Shown here: piece by piece, positions 43,556 through 52,608 of the stretch | Layout of the letters: the number at the start of each line of letters is the position of its first letter | Position numbering within the stretch: the stretch's first letter is position 1 | Source: Streptomyces sp. NBC_01478 | GTDB taxonomy: Bacteria > Actinomycetota > Actinomycetes > Streptomycetales > Streptomycetaceae | NCBI RefSeq assembly: GCF_036227225.1 | Contig: NZ_CP109444.1 | Span: 9,715,501 to 9,779,500 of the forward strand | Direction of reading: 5' to 3' | Length of the DNA stretch: 64,000 nt | Made by a program: the position numbers and the translations under genes | Notes under the pieces: model-generated | Seen by the model: only the letters and a program-made list of their open reading frames with translations | Told to the model about the DNA's origin: nothing | The model's database searches: none

Positions 43556-43578
43556 GTGGGTCACTTGATCCGACCCAC
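43556..43578 (+). terminator. Terminator after GntR gene
   Basis: The 7-bp stem GTGGGTC/GACCCAC with a 9-nt loop, 16 nt after the stop codon, separates the hydroxyproline cluster from the LacI gene. Confidence 0.65.
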
Positions 43579-43583
43579 CCATA

Positions 43584-43619
43584 ACGCAAACCACTTGCGT
43601 ATCTTGCGCTATTCTTGCG
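43584..43619 (+). promoter_or_regulatory. LacI-family operators before the regulator
   Basis: A perfect inverted repeat ACGCAA-ACCAC-TTGCGT (43584-43600) is followed by two direct half-sites in ATCTTGCG (43601-43608) and ATTCTTGCG (43611-43619), ending 3 nt before the LacI start codon. The element resembles MalR-type TTGC repeats in Streptomyces. Confidence 0.7.
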
Positions 43620-43622
43620 CGC

Positions 43623-44621
43623 ATGACGCGACGACTTGCTGAGGTGGCGAAGAAGGTCGGGGTCAGCGAGGCCACGGTCAGCCGGGTGCTCAACGGCAAA
43701 CCCGGAGTCTCCGAGCCCACCCGACAGGCGGTGCTCTCGGCCCTGGACGTCCTCGGCTACGAGCGGCCCACCCAACTGCGCGGCGAACGCGCACGACTCG
43801 TGGGCCTGGTCCTGCCCGAGCTGCAGAACCCCATCTTCCCCGCCTTCGCGGAGGTGATCGGCGGCGCGCTCGCCCAGCTCGGCCTCACCCCGGTGCTGTG
43901 CACCCAGACCAAGGGCGGGGTCTCCGAGGCCGACTATGTGACGCTGCTGCTGGAACAGCAGGTCTCCGGCGTCGTGTTCGCGGGTGGGCTCTACGCGCAG
44001 GCCGACGCGCCGCACGACCACTACCGGCTGCTCGCCGAGCGCAACATCCCGGTCGTCCTGGTCAACGCGGCCATCGACCACCTCGGCTTCCCCGCCGTCT
44101 CCTGCGACGACGCGGTCGCCGTCGAGCAGGCCTGGCGGCACCTCGCCTCCCTCGGGCACGAGCGCATCGGACTCGTCCTCGGGCCGGCCGACCACATGCC
44201 CTCCGCGCGGAAGTTGGCCGCCGCCCGGGCCCTGTCCGGGGATCTGCCCGACGAGTTCGTCGCCCGGGCCATCTTCTCCATCGAGGGCGGTCACGCCGCG
44301 GCCTCCCGGCTGATCGACCGGGGCGTCACCGGCATCATCTGCGCCAGCGACCCCCTCGCTCTCGGTGCGATAAGGGCCGCCCGCCGCAAGGGGCTTGGCG
44401 TCCCGTCACAAATTTCTGTCGTCGGTTACGACGACTCCGCCTTCATGAACTGCACCGAGCCCCCGCTGACCACCGTCCGCCAGCCCATCGAGGCCATGGG
44501 CCGAGCGGCCGTGGAGCTCCTGAACTCACAGGTCGGCGGTACCGCCGTACCGCCCGAAGAACTGCTCTTCGAACCGGAATTGGTAGTGCGCGGTTCCACC
44601 GCGCAAGCCCCGCGCGACTGA
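43623..44621 (+). CDS. LacI-family alpha-glucan regulator
   Basis: A 332-aa repressor. The HTH RRLAEVAKKVGVSEATVSRVLNG is at residues 3-25 and the hinge helix follows. The periplasmic-binding-like effector domain has LVGLVLPELQNPIF and SVVGYDDSAF, and the tail FEPELVVRGST is common in MalR/AglR-type actinobacterial repressors. It is upstream of a CUT1 importer with GH13 and GH87 enzymes, so the effector is probably an alpha-glucosyl oligosaccharide. The leader is only 3 nt after the last TTGCG site, so repression should block initiation directly. Confidence 0.91.
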   Translation: MTRRLAEVAKKVGVSEATVSRVLNGKPGVSEPTRQAVLSALDVLGYERPTQLRGERARLVGLVLPELQNPIFPAFAEVIGGALAQLGLTPVLCTQTKGGVSEADYVTLLLEQQVSGVVFAGGLYAQADAPHDHYRLLAERNIPVVLVNAAIDHLGFPAVSCDDAVAVEQAWRHLASLGHERIGLVLGPADHMPSARKLAAARALSGDLPDEFVARAIFSIEGGHAAASRLIDRGVTGIICASDPLALGAIRAARRKGLGVPSQISVVGYDDSAFMNCTEPPLTTVRQPIEAMGRAAVELLNSQVGGTAVPPEELLFEPELVVRGSTAQAPRD

Positions 44622-44650
44622 GCGTCGCCGCGCTGTCGAATAATTACAGA

Positions 44651-44669
44651 TTCTGCGCGACATCTTGCG
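44651..44669 (+). promoter_or_regulatory. Second LacI-type operator, before binding-protein gene
   Basis: TTCTGCGC (44651-44658) and ATCTTGCG (44662-44669) repeat the half-site spacing seen before the regulator. AATAATTACAG just upstream is the AT-rich part of the gap and could hold the promoter. Confidence 0.6.
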
Positions 44670-44731
44670 GACGGATGTCGGCGGTGCTTGAGTGTGCGGC
44701 GCCCACCGCTCCTGCCCAGAGGGGTCCACCG

Positions 44732-46078
44732 ATGAGAAGCACCGGGTTCCGCCGCACCTTCGCCGCGATCGGCGTCTGTTCTCTTGCGCTCACTGCCTCC
44801 GCCTGCGGGTCCGGCGACGACTCGGCGAGCGGCAAGACACGCATCACGGTCAACTGCGAGCCGCCCAAGAGCGCCAAGGTCGACCGCAAGTTCTTCGACT
44901 CCGACGTCGCGGCCTTCGAGAAGAAGAACCCGGACATCGACGTCGTCACCCACGACGCGTTCCCCTGCCAGGACCCGAAGACCTTCGACGCCAAACTCGC
45001 CGGCGGCCAGATGGAGGACGTGTTCTACACGTACTTCACCGACGCCAAGCACGTCGTCGACATCAACCAGGCCGCCGATCTCACGCCGTACATCAAGGAG
45101 TTGAAGAGTTACGACACGCTGCAGAAGCAGTTGCGCGACATCTACACCGTCGACGGGAAGATCTACGGCGTCCCGCGCACCGGCTACTCGATGGGCCTGA
45201 TCTACAACCGCAAGCTCTTCCAGCAGGCCGGCCTCGACCCCGACAAGGCGCCGACGACCTGGGCCGAGGTCCGGGCCGACGCGAAGAAGATAGCCGCGCT
45301 CGGCAACGGCACCATCGGCTACGCCGACTACAGCGCCCAGAACCAAGGGGGTTGGCACTTCACCGCCGAGATGTACTCGCAGGGCGGCGACGTCGTCGGC
45401 GCCGACGGCAAGAAGGCCGCCGTCGACACCCCGCAGGGCCACGCCGTGCTGCAGAACCTGCACGACATGCGCTGGACCGACAACTCCATGGGCAGCAAGC
45501 AGCTCCTCGTCATCAACGACGTGCAGCAGTTGATGGGTTCGGGCAAGCTCGGCATGTACCTCTCCGCCCCGGACAACATCCCGATCCTGGTCAAGGAGAA
45601 GGGCGGCAACTACGACGACCTCGCCCTCGGCCCGATGCCCGGCGGCCAGGGCACGCTCATCGGCGGCGACGGCTACATGTTCAACAAGCACGACACGCCC
45701 GCCCAGATCCGCGCCGGCCTGAAGTGGCTCGACAGCATGTTCCTCACCCCGGGCAGCGGCTTCCTCGGCGACTACGCCCGCGCCAAGCAGGCCAACGCGC
45801 CCGTCGGACTGCCCGAACCGCGCCTGTTCACCGGCGCCGCCGACACCAAGGACCAGCAGGTCAAGAAGGCCAACTCCAATGTCCCGGTGCAGAATTACCA
45901 GGCGTTCCTGGACGGCAACCAGTCGCTCCAGATGAAGATCGAGCCGCCGGACGCCCAGCAGATCTACTCCGTCCTCGACGGAGCTGTCTCCGCCGTCCTC
46001 ACCAAGAAGGACGCGAACATCGACCAACTCCTGAAGGACGCCTCCGGAAAGATCGACGGCATCCTGGCCCGGGGCTGA
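44732..46078 (+). CDS. Alpha-glucoside-type ABC binding lipoprotein
   Basis: A 448-aa surface lipoprotein with lipobox ASAC (Cys25) and a family-1 solute-binding fold (DVFYTYFTDAKHVVDINQ, YGVPRTGYSMGLIYN, GQGTLIGGDGYMFN). It is encoded ahead of two CUT1 permeases and an intracellular GH13 enzyme. Given the secreted GH87 enzyme downstream, nigero-oligosaccharides are a reasonable ligand; maltodextrin is the conservative alternative. Its promoter carries a LacI-type site. Confidence 0.9.
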   Translation: MRSTGFRRTFAAIGVCSLALTASACGSGDDSASGKTRITVNCEPPKSAKVDRKFFDSDVAAFEKKNPDIDVVTHDAFPCQDPKTFDAKLAGGQMEDVFYTYFTDAKHVVDINQAADLTPYIKELKSYDTLQKQLRDIYTVDGKIYGVPRTGYSMGLIYNRKLFQQAGLDPDKAPTTWAEVRADAKKIAALGNGTIGYADYSAQNQGGWHFTAEMYSQGGDVVGADGKKAAVDTPQGHAVLQNLHDMRWTDNSMGSKQLLVINDVQQLMGSGKLGMYLSAPDNIPILVKEKGGNYDDLALGPMPGGQGTLIGGDGYMFNKHDTPAQIRAGLKWLDSMFLTPGSGFLGDYARAKQANAPVGLPEPRLFTGAADTKDQQVKKANSNVPVQNYQAFLDGNQSLQMKIEPPDAQQIYSVLDGAVSAVLTKKDANIDQLLKDASGKIDGILARG

Positions 46079-46082
46079 CCCG

Positions 46083-47039
46083 ATGACCCGGACGGCCACC
46101 CGGAGTCCCGTCGAGCCGACGGCAGTTCGTCAGGTCGAGGCGCCGCCCCCGGCAGGGGGCCGGAGGCGGCGCCGTCTCCTGGACCAGGCCCGCGCCTACG
46201 CGTTCCTCATCGGCGGGCTCATCTGCTTCGCCCTGTTCTCCTGGTACCCGGCGATCCGCGCGGTCGTGATCGCCTTCCAGAAGTACACGCCCGGCTCCTC
46301 GCCCGAGTGGGTCGGCACCGCCAACTTCACCCGCGTCTGGCACGACCCCGAGTTCACCGCCGCCTGGCGCAACACCCTCGTCTTCACCCTGCTGGCCCTC
46401 CTCGTCGGCTTCGCGATCCCGTTCGTACTCGCCCTGGTCCTCAACGAGTTGAGGCACTGGAAAGCCTTCTTCAGGATCGTCGTCTACCTCCCCGTGATGA
46501 TCCCGCCGGTGGTCACCGCCCTGCTGTGGAAATGGTTCTACGACCCGGGAGCGGGGCTTGCCAACGAAACGCTCCGCTTCCTGCACCTGCCCACCTCGAA
46601 CTGGTCCAACGGCACCGACACCGCCCTCATCTCCCTGGTGATCGTGGCCACTTGGGCCAATATGGGCGGCACCGTCCTGATCTACCTGGCCGCGCTCCAG
46701 TCCATCCCCGGCGACCTGTACGAGGCCGCCGAACTCGACGGCGCGAGCCTCCTCCAGCGCGTCCGGTATGTGACGATCCCTCAGACTCGCTTCGTGATCC
46801 TCATGCTGATGCTCCTTCAGATCATCGCCACGATGCAGGTCTTCACCGAACCGTTCGTCATCACCGGCGGCGGCCCGGAGAACGCCACCGTCACCGTGCT
46901 CTACCTGATCTACAAATACGCCTTCCTCTACAACGACTTCGGCGGCGCCTGCGCGCTCAGCGTGATGCTCCTCGTGCTGCTCGGTGTCTTCTCCGCCGCC
47001 TATCTGCGGCTGACCCGCTCCGGAGAGGACGACCTGTGA
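46083..47039 (+). CDS. Sugar ABC permease (MalF type)
   Basis: A 318-aa CUT1 permease with six membrane segments after a 35-residue Pro/Arg-rich cytoplasmic start. The EAA loop is DLYEAAELDGASLLQRVRYVTIP. It starts 4 nt after the binding-protein stop and overlaps the next permease by 4 nt. Confidence 0.92.
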   Translation: MTRTATRSPVEPTAVRQVEAPPPAGGRRRRRLLDQARAYAFLIGGLICFALFSWYPAIRAVVIAFQKYTPGSSPEWVGTANFTRVWHDPEFTAAWRNTLVFTLLALLVGFAIPFVLALVLNELRHWKAFFRIVVYLPVMIPPVVTALLWKWFYDPGAGLANETLRFLHLPTSNWSNGTDTALISLVIVATWANMGGTVLIYLAALQSIPGDLYEAAELDGASLLQRVRYVTIPQTRFVILMLMLLQIIATMQVFTEPFVITGGGPENATVTVLYLIYKYAFLYNDFGGACALSVMLLVLLGVFSAAYLRLTRSGEDDL

Positions 47040-47911
47040 CCACCCGCACGCTGCTTTCCCCGGCGACCCTCGCCCGGCCGCGCGGGAAAGCCGTCTACTG
47101 GACGGTGTTCACCGGCGTCGTCGTGCTCTTCGCGCTCGCCTTCCTCTTCCCCGTCTACTGGATGGTCACCGGCGCCATGAAGTCGCCGGACGAGATCGCG
47201 CGGACCCCGCCGACGGTCATCCCCACGCACTGGCACCTCAGCGGCTACACCGACGCCTGGGACCTGATGCAGCTCCCGGAACACCTGTGGAACACGGTCG
47301 TCCAGGCCGCCGGCGCCTGGGCGTTCCAACTGGTCCTGTGCACGGCCGCCGCCTACGCCCTGTCCAAACTCAAGCCCGCCTTCGGCAAGTTGATCCTCGG
47401 CGGCATCCTGGCGACGCTGATGGTCCCCGCGCAGGCCCTGGTCGTACCGAAGTACCTGACCGTCGCCGACCTCCCGCTGATCCACACCAGCCTGCTCAAC
47501 GACCCCCTCGGCATCTGGCTGCCGGCCGTCGCCAACGCCTTCAACCTGTATCTCCTCAAGCGGTTCTTCGACCAACTCCCGCGCGACGTCCTGGAAGCCG
47601 CCGAGATCGACGGCGCCGGAAAACTCCGCATCCTGTGGTCCATCGTGCTGCCCATGTCCCGCCCGGTCCTCGGCGTCGTCTCGATCTTCGCGCTCGTCGC
47701 CGTCTGGCAGGACTTCTTGTGGCCGCTGATGGTCTTCTCCGACACCGACAAACAGCCGATCAGCGTGGCACTCGTCCAACTGTCCCAGAACATCCAACTG
47801 ACCGTGCTCATCGCCGCGATGGTGATCGCGAGCATCCCCATGGTCGCGATGTTCCTGGTCTTCCAGCGGCACATCATCGCCGGGATCAGCGCGGGCAGCA
47901 CGAAGGGCTGA
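47036..47911 (+). CDS. Sugar ABC permease (MalG type)
   Basis: A 291-aa CUT1 permease, six membrane segments, EAA loop LPRDVLEAAEIDGAGKLRILW. GTG 47036 overlaps the partner's stop (GTGA). As with the other CUT1 system in the window, no ATPase gene is nearby, so an MsiK-like shared ATPase is expected. Confidence 0.92.
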   Translation: MTTRTLLSPATLARPRGKAVYWTVFTGVVVLFALAFLFPVYWMVTGAMKSPDEIARTPPTVIPTHWHLSGYTDAWDLMQLPEHLWNTVVQAAGAWAFQLVLCTAAAYALSKLKPAFGKLILGGILATLMVPAQALVVPKYLTVADLPLIHTSLLNDPLGIWLPAVANAFNLYLLKRFFDQLPRDVLEAAEIDGAGKLRILWSIVLPMSRPVLGVVSIFALVAVWQDFLWPLMVFSDTDKQPISVALVQLSQNIQLTVLIAAMVIASIPMVAMFLVFQRHIIAGISAGSTKG

Positions 47912-47951
47912 CACCGCCCCCTTCGACGTCCCCGACAGAAAGGCCAGCACC

Positions 47952-49553
47952 GTGGGACAGCCCACCCCTGCCCAGAGCCAGGACGACTGGTGGCGCTCCG
48001 CCGTCATCTACCAGGTGTACGTGCGCAGCTTCGCGGACGGCGACGGCGACGGCACCGGCGACCTCGCGGGAGTCCGCTCCCGACTGCCGTATCTCGCCGA
48101 ACTCGGCGTGGACGCCCTGTGGTTCACCCCCTGGTACCTGTCGCCGATGAAGGACGGCGGCTACGACGTCGCCGACTACCGCGCCATCGACCCGGCCTTC
48201 GGCTCGCTCGCCGAGGCCGAGAAACTCATCAGCGAGGCCCGGGAGCTGGGCATCCGCACGATCGTCGACATCGTGCCGAACCATGTCTCCGACCAGCACC
48301 CGTGGTTCCGTGCCGCCCTCGCCGGCGGCCCCGAACGCGAGCTGTTCCACTTCCGTCCCGGACGCGGCACACACGGTGAACTCCCGCCCAACGACTGGCC
48401 GTCCCAGTTCGCCGCCTCCACCGAACCCGTGTGGACCCGCCTCCCCGACGGAGACTGGTACCTCCACCTGTTCACCCCCGAACAGCCCGACCTCAACTGG
48501 GCCCACCCGGCGGTGCGCCAGGAGCACGAGGACATCCTGCGCTTCTGGTTCGAGCGCGGTGTCGAAGGCGTCCGCATCGACTCGGCGGCGCTGCTCGCCA
48601 AGGACCCCGCCCTGCCCGACTTCGTCGAGGGCCGCGACCCGAACCCCTTCGTCGACCGCGACGAACTCCACGACGTCTACCGCTCCTGGCGGGCCGTCGC
48701 CGACGAGTACGGCGCCGTCTTCGTCGGCGAGGTCTGGCTCCCCGACACCGAACGCTTCGCCCGCTACCTGCGCCCCGACGAACTGCACACCGCCTTCAAC
48801 TTCGCCTTCCTGTCCTGCCCCTGGGACCCGGAGCGACTGCGTACCTCGATCGACGAGACCCTCGCCGAGCACGCCCCGATCGGCGCGCCCGCCACCTGGG
48901 TCCTGTGCAACCACGACGTGACCCGCACGGTCACCCGCTACGGCCGCGCCGACACCGGCTTCGACTTCGCCACCAAGGCCTTCGGCACCCCGACCGACCT
49001 CGCTCTCGGCACCCGGCGCGCCAGGGCGGCGGCGCTGCTGTCGCTGGCCCTGCCCGGAGTGGTCTACCTCTACCAGGGGGAGGAGCTGGGACTGCCCGAG
49101 GTCGAGCTGCCGGTCGACCGCATACAGGATCCGATGTACTCCCGCTCCGGCGGCACCGACCCCGGCCGTGACGGCTGCCGGGTGCCGCTGCCCTGGGTCG
49201 AAGAGGCGCCGTACGCGGGCTTCGGCTCGCGCGGTGAGCCGTGGCTGCCGCAGCCGGCCGGCTGGACATCGTATGCGGTCGACCGTCAGCAGCGGACCGT
49301 CGACTCCATGCTCAACCTCTACCGCGAGGCGATCCGCCTGCGGCCGGTGTTCGGTGACGGCCCCCTCACCTGGCTGCCCGCCCCCGAAGGCGTTCTCTCC
49401 TTCGCCCGAGCGGAGGGTGTGATCTGCGTGGTCAACGTCGCCGACACGCCCGTCGACCTGCCCGCGCACGCCCGGCTCCTGCTGGCCAGCGGCCCGTTGG
49501 ACGACCAGGGCCGCCTTCCGCGGGACACGGCGGTCTGGTTGCACACCGCGTAG
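47952..49553 (+). CDS. GH13 alpha-glucosidase
   Basis: A 533-aa cytoplasmic GH13 enzyme with N-terminal VIYQVYVRSFADGDGDGTGDL. Catalytic residues are nucleophile Asp210 (VRIDSA), acid/base Glu260 (GEVWL) and Asp322 (CNHDVTR). Such enzymes release glucose from short alpha-glucosides. Linkage preference cannot be read directly; the neighbouring GH87 protein makes alpha-1,3 (nigerose-type) activity worth testing. It starts at GTG 47952 after AGAAAGG. Confidence 0.92.
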   Translation: MGQPTPAQSQDDWWRSAVIYQVYVRSFADGDGDGTGDLAGVRSRLPYLAELGVDALWFTPWYLSPMKDGGYDVADYRAIDPAFGSLAEAEKLISEARELGIRTIVDIVPNHVSDQHPWFRAALAGGPERELFHFRPGRGTHGELPPNDWPSQFAASTEPVWTRLPDGDWYLHLFTPEQPDLNWAHPAVRQEHEDILRFWFERGVEGVRIDSAALLAKDPALPDFVEGRDPNPFVDRDELHDVYRSWRAVADEYGAVFVGEVWLPDTERFARYLRPDELHTAFNFAFLSCPWDPERLRTSIDETLAEHAPIGAPATWVLCNHDVTRTVTRYGRADTGFDFATKAFGTPTDLALGTRRARAAALLSLALPGVVYLYQGEELGLPEVELPVDRIQDPMYSRSGGTDPGRDGCRVPLPWVEEAPYAGFGSRGEPWLPQPAGWTSYAVDRQQRTVDSMLNLYREAIRLRPVFGDGPLTWLPAPEGVLSFARAEGVICVVNVADTPVDLPAHARLLLASGPLDDQGRLPRDTAVWLHTA

Positions 49554-49619
49554 CCGCCGGCCGTCGGCCGGCCTCCTGCATCCGCTATCCCCGCACCCCC
49601 ACCTCGAAGGGATCAGCAC

Positions 49620-51800
49620 ATGCACAGCACCACGTCCCTGCCTGTCAGGCACATGCCAATCATGGCCGCGGCTGTCGCGCTCGCCGCCGGCATGCTCGTC
49701 GCCCTGGCCCCGGCCGCCGCCCACGCGGCCCCGGGTGCCTCCCTCCCCTTGGCCTCCGTCGAGGCCGAGTCGGCCACCACGACCGGCACCAGGATCGGCC
49801 CCGACCACACCCAGGGGACCCTCGCCTCCGAGGCCTCCGGGCGCCAGGCCGTACGGCTCGCCTCCGGGCAGCGTGTCGAGTTCACCGTGCCGCGCGCGGC
49901 CAACGCCGTGAACGTGTCGTACAGCGTCCCGGACGGTCAGAGCGGCAGCCTCGACGTGTATGTCAACGGGGTCAAGATCGGCAGGACGCTCGCCGTGACG
50001 TCCAAGTACTCGTACATCGACACCGGTTGGATCGCGGGCGCCAAGACCCATCACTTCTTCGACAACTCCCGGCTCCTGCTGGGTCAGAACGTGCAGCAGG
50101 GCGACAAGGTCGCGTTCGTGTCGACCGGTACCCAGGTCACCGTCGACGTGGCCGACTTCGAGCAGGTCGCCGGGGCCGCCACACAACCCGCCGGGTCGGT
50201 GTCCGTGGTCTCCCGGGGTGCCGACCCCAGCGGCGCGGGCGACTCCACCCAGGCCTTCCGTGACGCCATCTCCGCCGCCCAGGGGGGAGTGGTCTGGATC
50301 CCGCCGGGCGACTACCGCCTCACCTCCTCCCTCAGCGGCGTACAGAATGTGACATTGCAGGGCGCCGGGCAGTGGTACTCGGTCGTGCACACCTCGCGCT
50401 TCATCGACCAGTCCGGCTCCTCCGGCGGCGTCCACATCAAGGACTTCGCGGTCATCGGCGAGGTGACCGAACGCGTCGACTCCAACCCGGACAACTTCGT
50501 CAACGGGACGCTCGGGCCCGGGAGTTCGGTCTCCGGGATGTGGATCCAGCACCTCAAGTGCGGCTTCTGGCTGATGGGCAACAACGACAACCTCGTCGTC
50601 GAGAACAACCGGATCCTCGACACCACCGCCGACGGCCTCAACCTCAACGGCAGCGCCCACGGCGTGATCGTCCGCAACAACTTCCTGCGCGACCAGGGCG
50701 ACGACTCCCTCGCCATGTGGTCGCTCAACTCCCCGGACACCAACAGCAGTTTCGAGAACAACACCATCTCGCAGCCGAACCTCGCCAACGGCATCGCGAT
50801 CTACGGCGGCACGAACATCACGGTCCGCGACAACCTGGTCTCCGACACCAACGCCCTCGGCAGCGGCATCGCGATCTCCAACCAGAAGTTCCTCGACCCC
50901 TTCTCCCCGCTGGGCGGCACCATCACGGTCGACGGCAACACCCTCGTCCGCACCGGCGCGATCAACCCCAATTGGGGCCATCCCATGGGCGCGTTGCGCG
51001 TCGACTCCTACGACAGCGCGGTCGGCGCCACCGTCAACATCACCAACACGACGATCACCAACAGCCCGTACAGCGCCTTCGAGTTCGTGTCCGGCGGCGG
51101 GCACGGCTACTCGACCGGCAATGTCACCGTCAGCGGTGCGAGCGTGCAGAACACCGGGACGGTCGTCGTCCAGGCGGAGGCGCAGGGCGCGGCGAGGTTC
51201 AGCAACGTACAGGCCACCGGCGTCGGCGCGGCCGGCGTCTACAACTGCCCCTACCCGTCGGGTTCCGGCACCTTCAACCTCACCGACGGCGGCGGCAACT
51301 CCGGCTGGAGCAGCACCTGGTCGGACTGCTCGACCTGGCCGCAGCCCGGGCAGGGCAACCCGCCCCCGGACCAGAACACCAACCTCGCCAAGGGCCGCCC
51401 GGCCACCGCGACCGGCTCGCAGGACGTCTACACGCCGGGCAAGGCGGTCGACGGCGACGCCACCACCTACTGGGAGTCCGCCAACAACGCCTTCCCGCAG
51501 GCCTGGACGGTCGACCTCGGCTCCAACCAGGCCGTACGCAGGCTGGTGTTGAAGCTGCCGCCGTCCTCCGCGTGGGGCGCCCGCACGCAGACGCTGTCCG
51601 TGCTGGGCGGCACCGACGGCTCGGCCTACTCGACCGTCGTCGGCTCCACCGGCTACCGCTTCGACCCCGCGACCGGGAACACGGTCACCGTGGCCCTGCC
51701 CAGCGGCACCAGCCTGCGCTATCTGCGGCTCAACGTCACCGCCAACTCGGGGTGGCCGGCGGCACAGTTCAGCGAAGTGGAGGCGTATCCGACTTCATGA
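49620..51800 (+). CDS. Secreted GH87-like alpha-1,3-glucanase with CBM and discoidin domains
   Basis: A 726-aa exported protein: Sec signal (about 1-36), a CBM6/35-like sandwich (EAESATTTGTRIG, about 45-185), a right-handed beta-helix (about 195-565) and a C-terminal F5/8 discoidin domain (about 590-726). In the helix, Asp338 (TADGL) and Asp361-Asp362 (QGDDSL) have the D...D-D spacing of 23 and 24 residues recalled for GH87 catalytic residues. A pectate-lyase-like role is less likely given the alpha-glucan neighbours. It follows the GH13 gene by 66 nt and overlaps the convergent ABC gene by 32 nt. Confidence 0.82.
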   Translation: MHSTTSLPVRHMPIMAAAVALAAGMLVALAPAAAHAAPGASLPLASVEAESATTTGTRIGPDHTQGTLASEASGRQAVRLASGQRVEFTVPRAANAVNVSYSVPDGQSGSLDVYVNGVKIGRTLAVTSKYSYIDTGWIAGAKTHHFFDNSRLLLGQNVQQGDKVAFVSTGTQVTVDVADFEQVAGAATQPAGSVSVVSRGADPSGAGDSTQAFRDAISAAQGGVVWIPPGDYRLTSSLSGVQNVTLQGAGQWYSVVHTSRFIDQSGSSGGVHIKDFAVIGEVTERVDSNPDNFVNGTLGPGSSVSGMWIQHLKCGFWLMGNNDNLVVENNRILDTTADGLNLNGSAHGVIVRNNFLRDQGDDSLAMWSLNSPDTNSSFENNTISQPNLANGIAIYGGTNITVRDNLVSDTNALGSGIAISNQKFLDPFSPLGGTITVDGNTLVRTGAINPNWGHPMGALRVDSYDSAVGATVNITNTTITNSPYSAFEFVSGGGHGYSTGNVTVSGASVQNTGTVVVQAEAQGAARFSNVQATGVGAAGVYNCPYPSGSGTFNLTDGGGNSGWSSTWSDCSTWPQPGQGNPPPDQNTNLAKGRPATATGSQDVYTPGKAVDGDATTYWESANNAFPQAWTVDLGSNQAVRRLVLKLPPSSAWGARTQTLSVLGGTDGSAYSTVVGSTGYRFDPATGNTVTVALPSGTSLRYLRLNVTANSGWPAAQFSEVEAYPTS

Positions 51801-52587
51801 GTCGGTCCTGAACCGGGAGAGTCCCGCGCTTCGCCGCCTGGATCTGCTCGTACACATGGGTCCGCAGTTCGGCGAAGCGCGGGGCGACCCGGGTGTGCAA
51901 CTGGTCGCGCTCCAGGGGCAGATCGACCTTCAACTGCTCCTGCACGACGGTCGGGGACGCGGACAGCACGACCACGCGCTCGCCCAGGTACACGGCCTCG
52001 TCGATGTCGTGGGTCACGAACAGGATCGTGATGCCGCGCTCCCGCCACAACCCCCGTACCAGGTCCTCCAGATCGGCCCGGGTCTGGGCGTCGACCGCCG
52101 CGAACGGCTCGTCCATCAGCAGGACCTCGGGCTCGTACGCCAGCGCTCGCGCGATCGCGACCCGCTGCTGCATACCGCCGGACAACTGCCACGGATACGC
52201 CCCCGCGGCCTCCGTCAGCCCCACCGACTCCAGCGCGTCCGCGACCAGTTCACGCCTGCGCGCCTTGCTCAAGTCCTTCTGTTTCAAGGGCAGTTCGACG
52301 TTCTCGCCGACCCGCATCCAGGGGAAGAGGCTGCGCCCGTACTCCTGGAACACGAACGCCATCCCGGGCGGCGGACCGTCCACCTTCCGTCCGCTCAGGA
52401 GGACTTCGCCCGCGGTCGGGGTGAGCAGGCCGCCCATGCACTTCAGCAGGGTGGTCTTGCCGCAGCCCGACGGGCCGACGAGACAGACGAGTTCACCCGC
52501 GTCGACGGTGAAGGTGAGGTCCCGTACCGCCTCCACCCGGCGGCCGGAACCCTCGTAGACCTTGTTCAGGCCGCGTACGTCGAGCAT
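51769..52587 (-). CDS. ABC transporter ATPase, sulfonate/taurine/nitrate type
   Basis: A 272-aa ATPase (SsuB/TauB family): Walker A GPSGCGKTT, Q-loop VFQEYGRSLFPW, signature LSGGMQQRVAIARAL, Walker B VLLMDEPFAAVD and FVTHDIDEA. The operon holds two permeases and a binding protein on the same strand. Its last 32 bases overlap the end of the GH87-like gene on the other strand. Confidence 0.92.
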   Translation of the reverse strand: MLDVRGLNKVYEGSGRRVEAVRDLTFTVDAGELVCLVGPSGCGKTTLLKCMGGLLTPTAGEVLLSGRKVDGPPPGMAFVFQEYGRSLFPWMRVGENVELPLKQKDLSKARRRELVADALESVGLTEAAGAYPWQLSGGMQQRVAIARALAYEPEVLLMDEPFAAVDAQTRADLEDLVRGLWRERGITILFVTHDIDEAVYLGERVVVLSASPTVVQEQLKVDLPLERDQLHTRVAPRFAELRTHVYEQIQAAKRGTLPVQDRLMKSDTPPLR

Positions 52588-52608
52588 GGACCGCCCTTTC
52601 GCGATTGT

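Noticed and set aside
47886..51104. Open frame of 1072 codons on the minus strand
   Set aside because: It is antisense to the GH13 and GH87-like genes and has the Arg/Val/Gly/Asp-rich composition typical of shadow frames in GC-rich DNA; no motif or ribosome site supports it.
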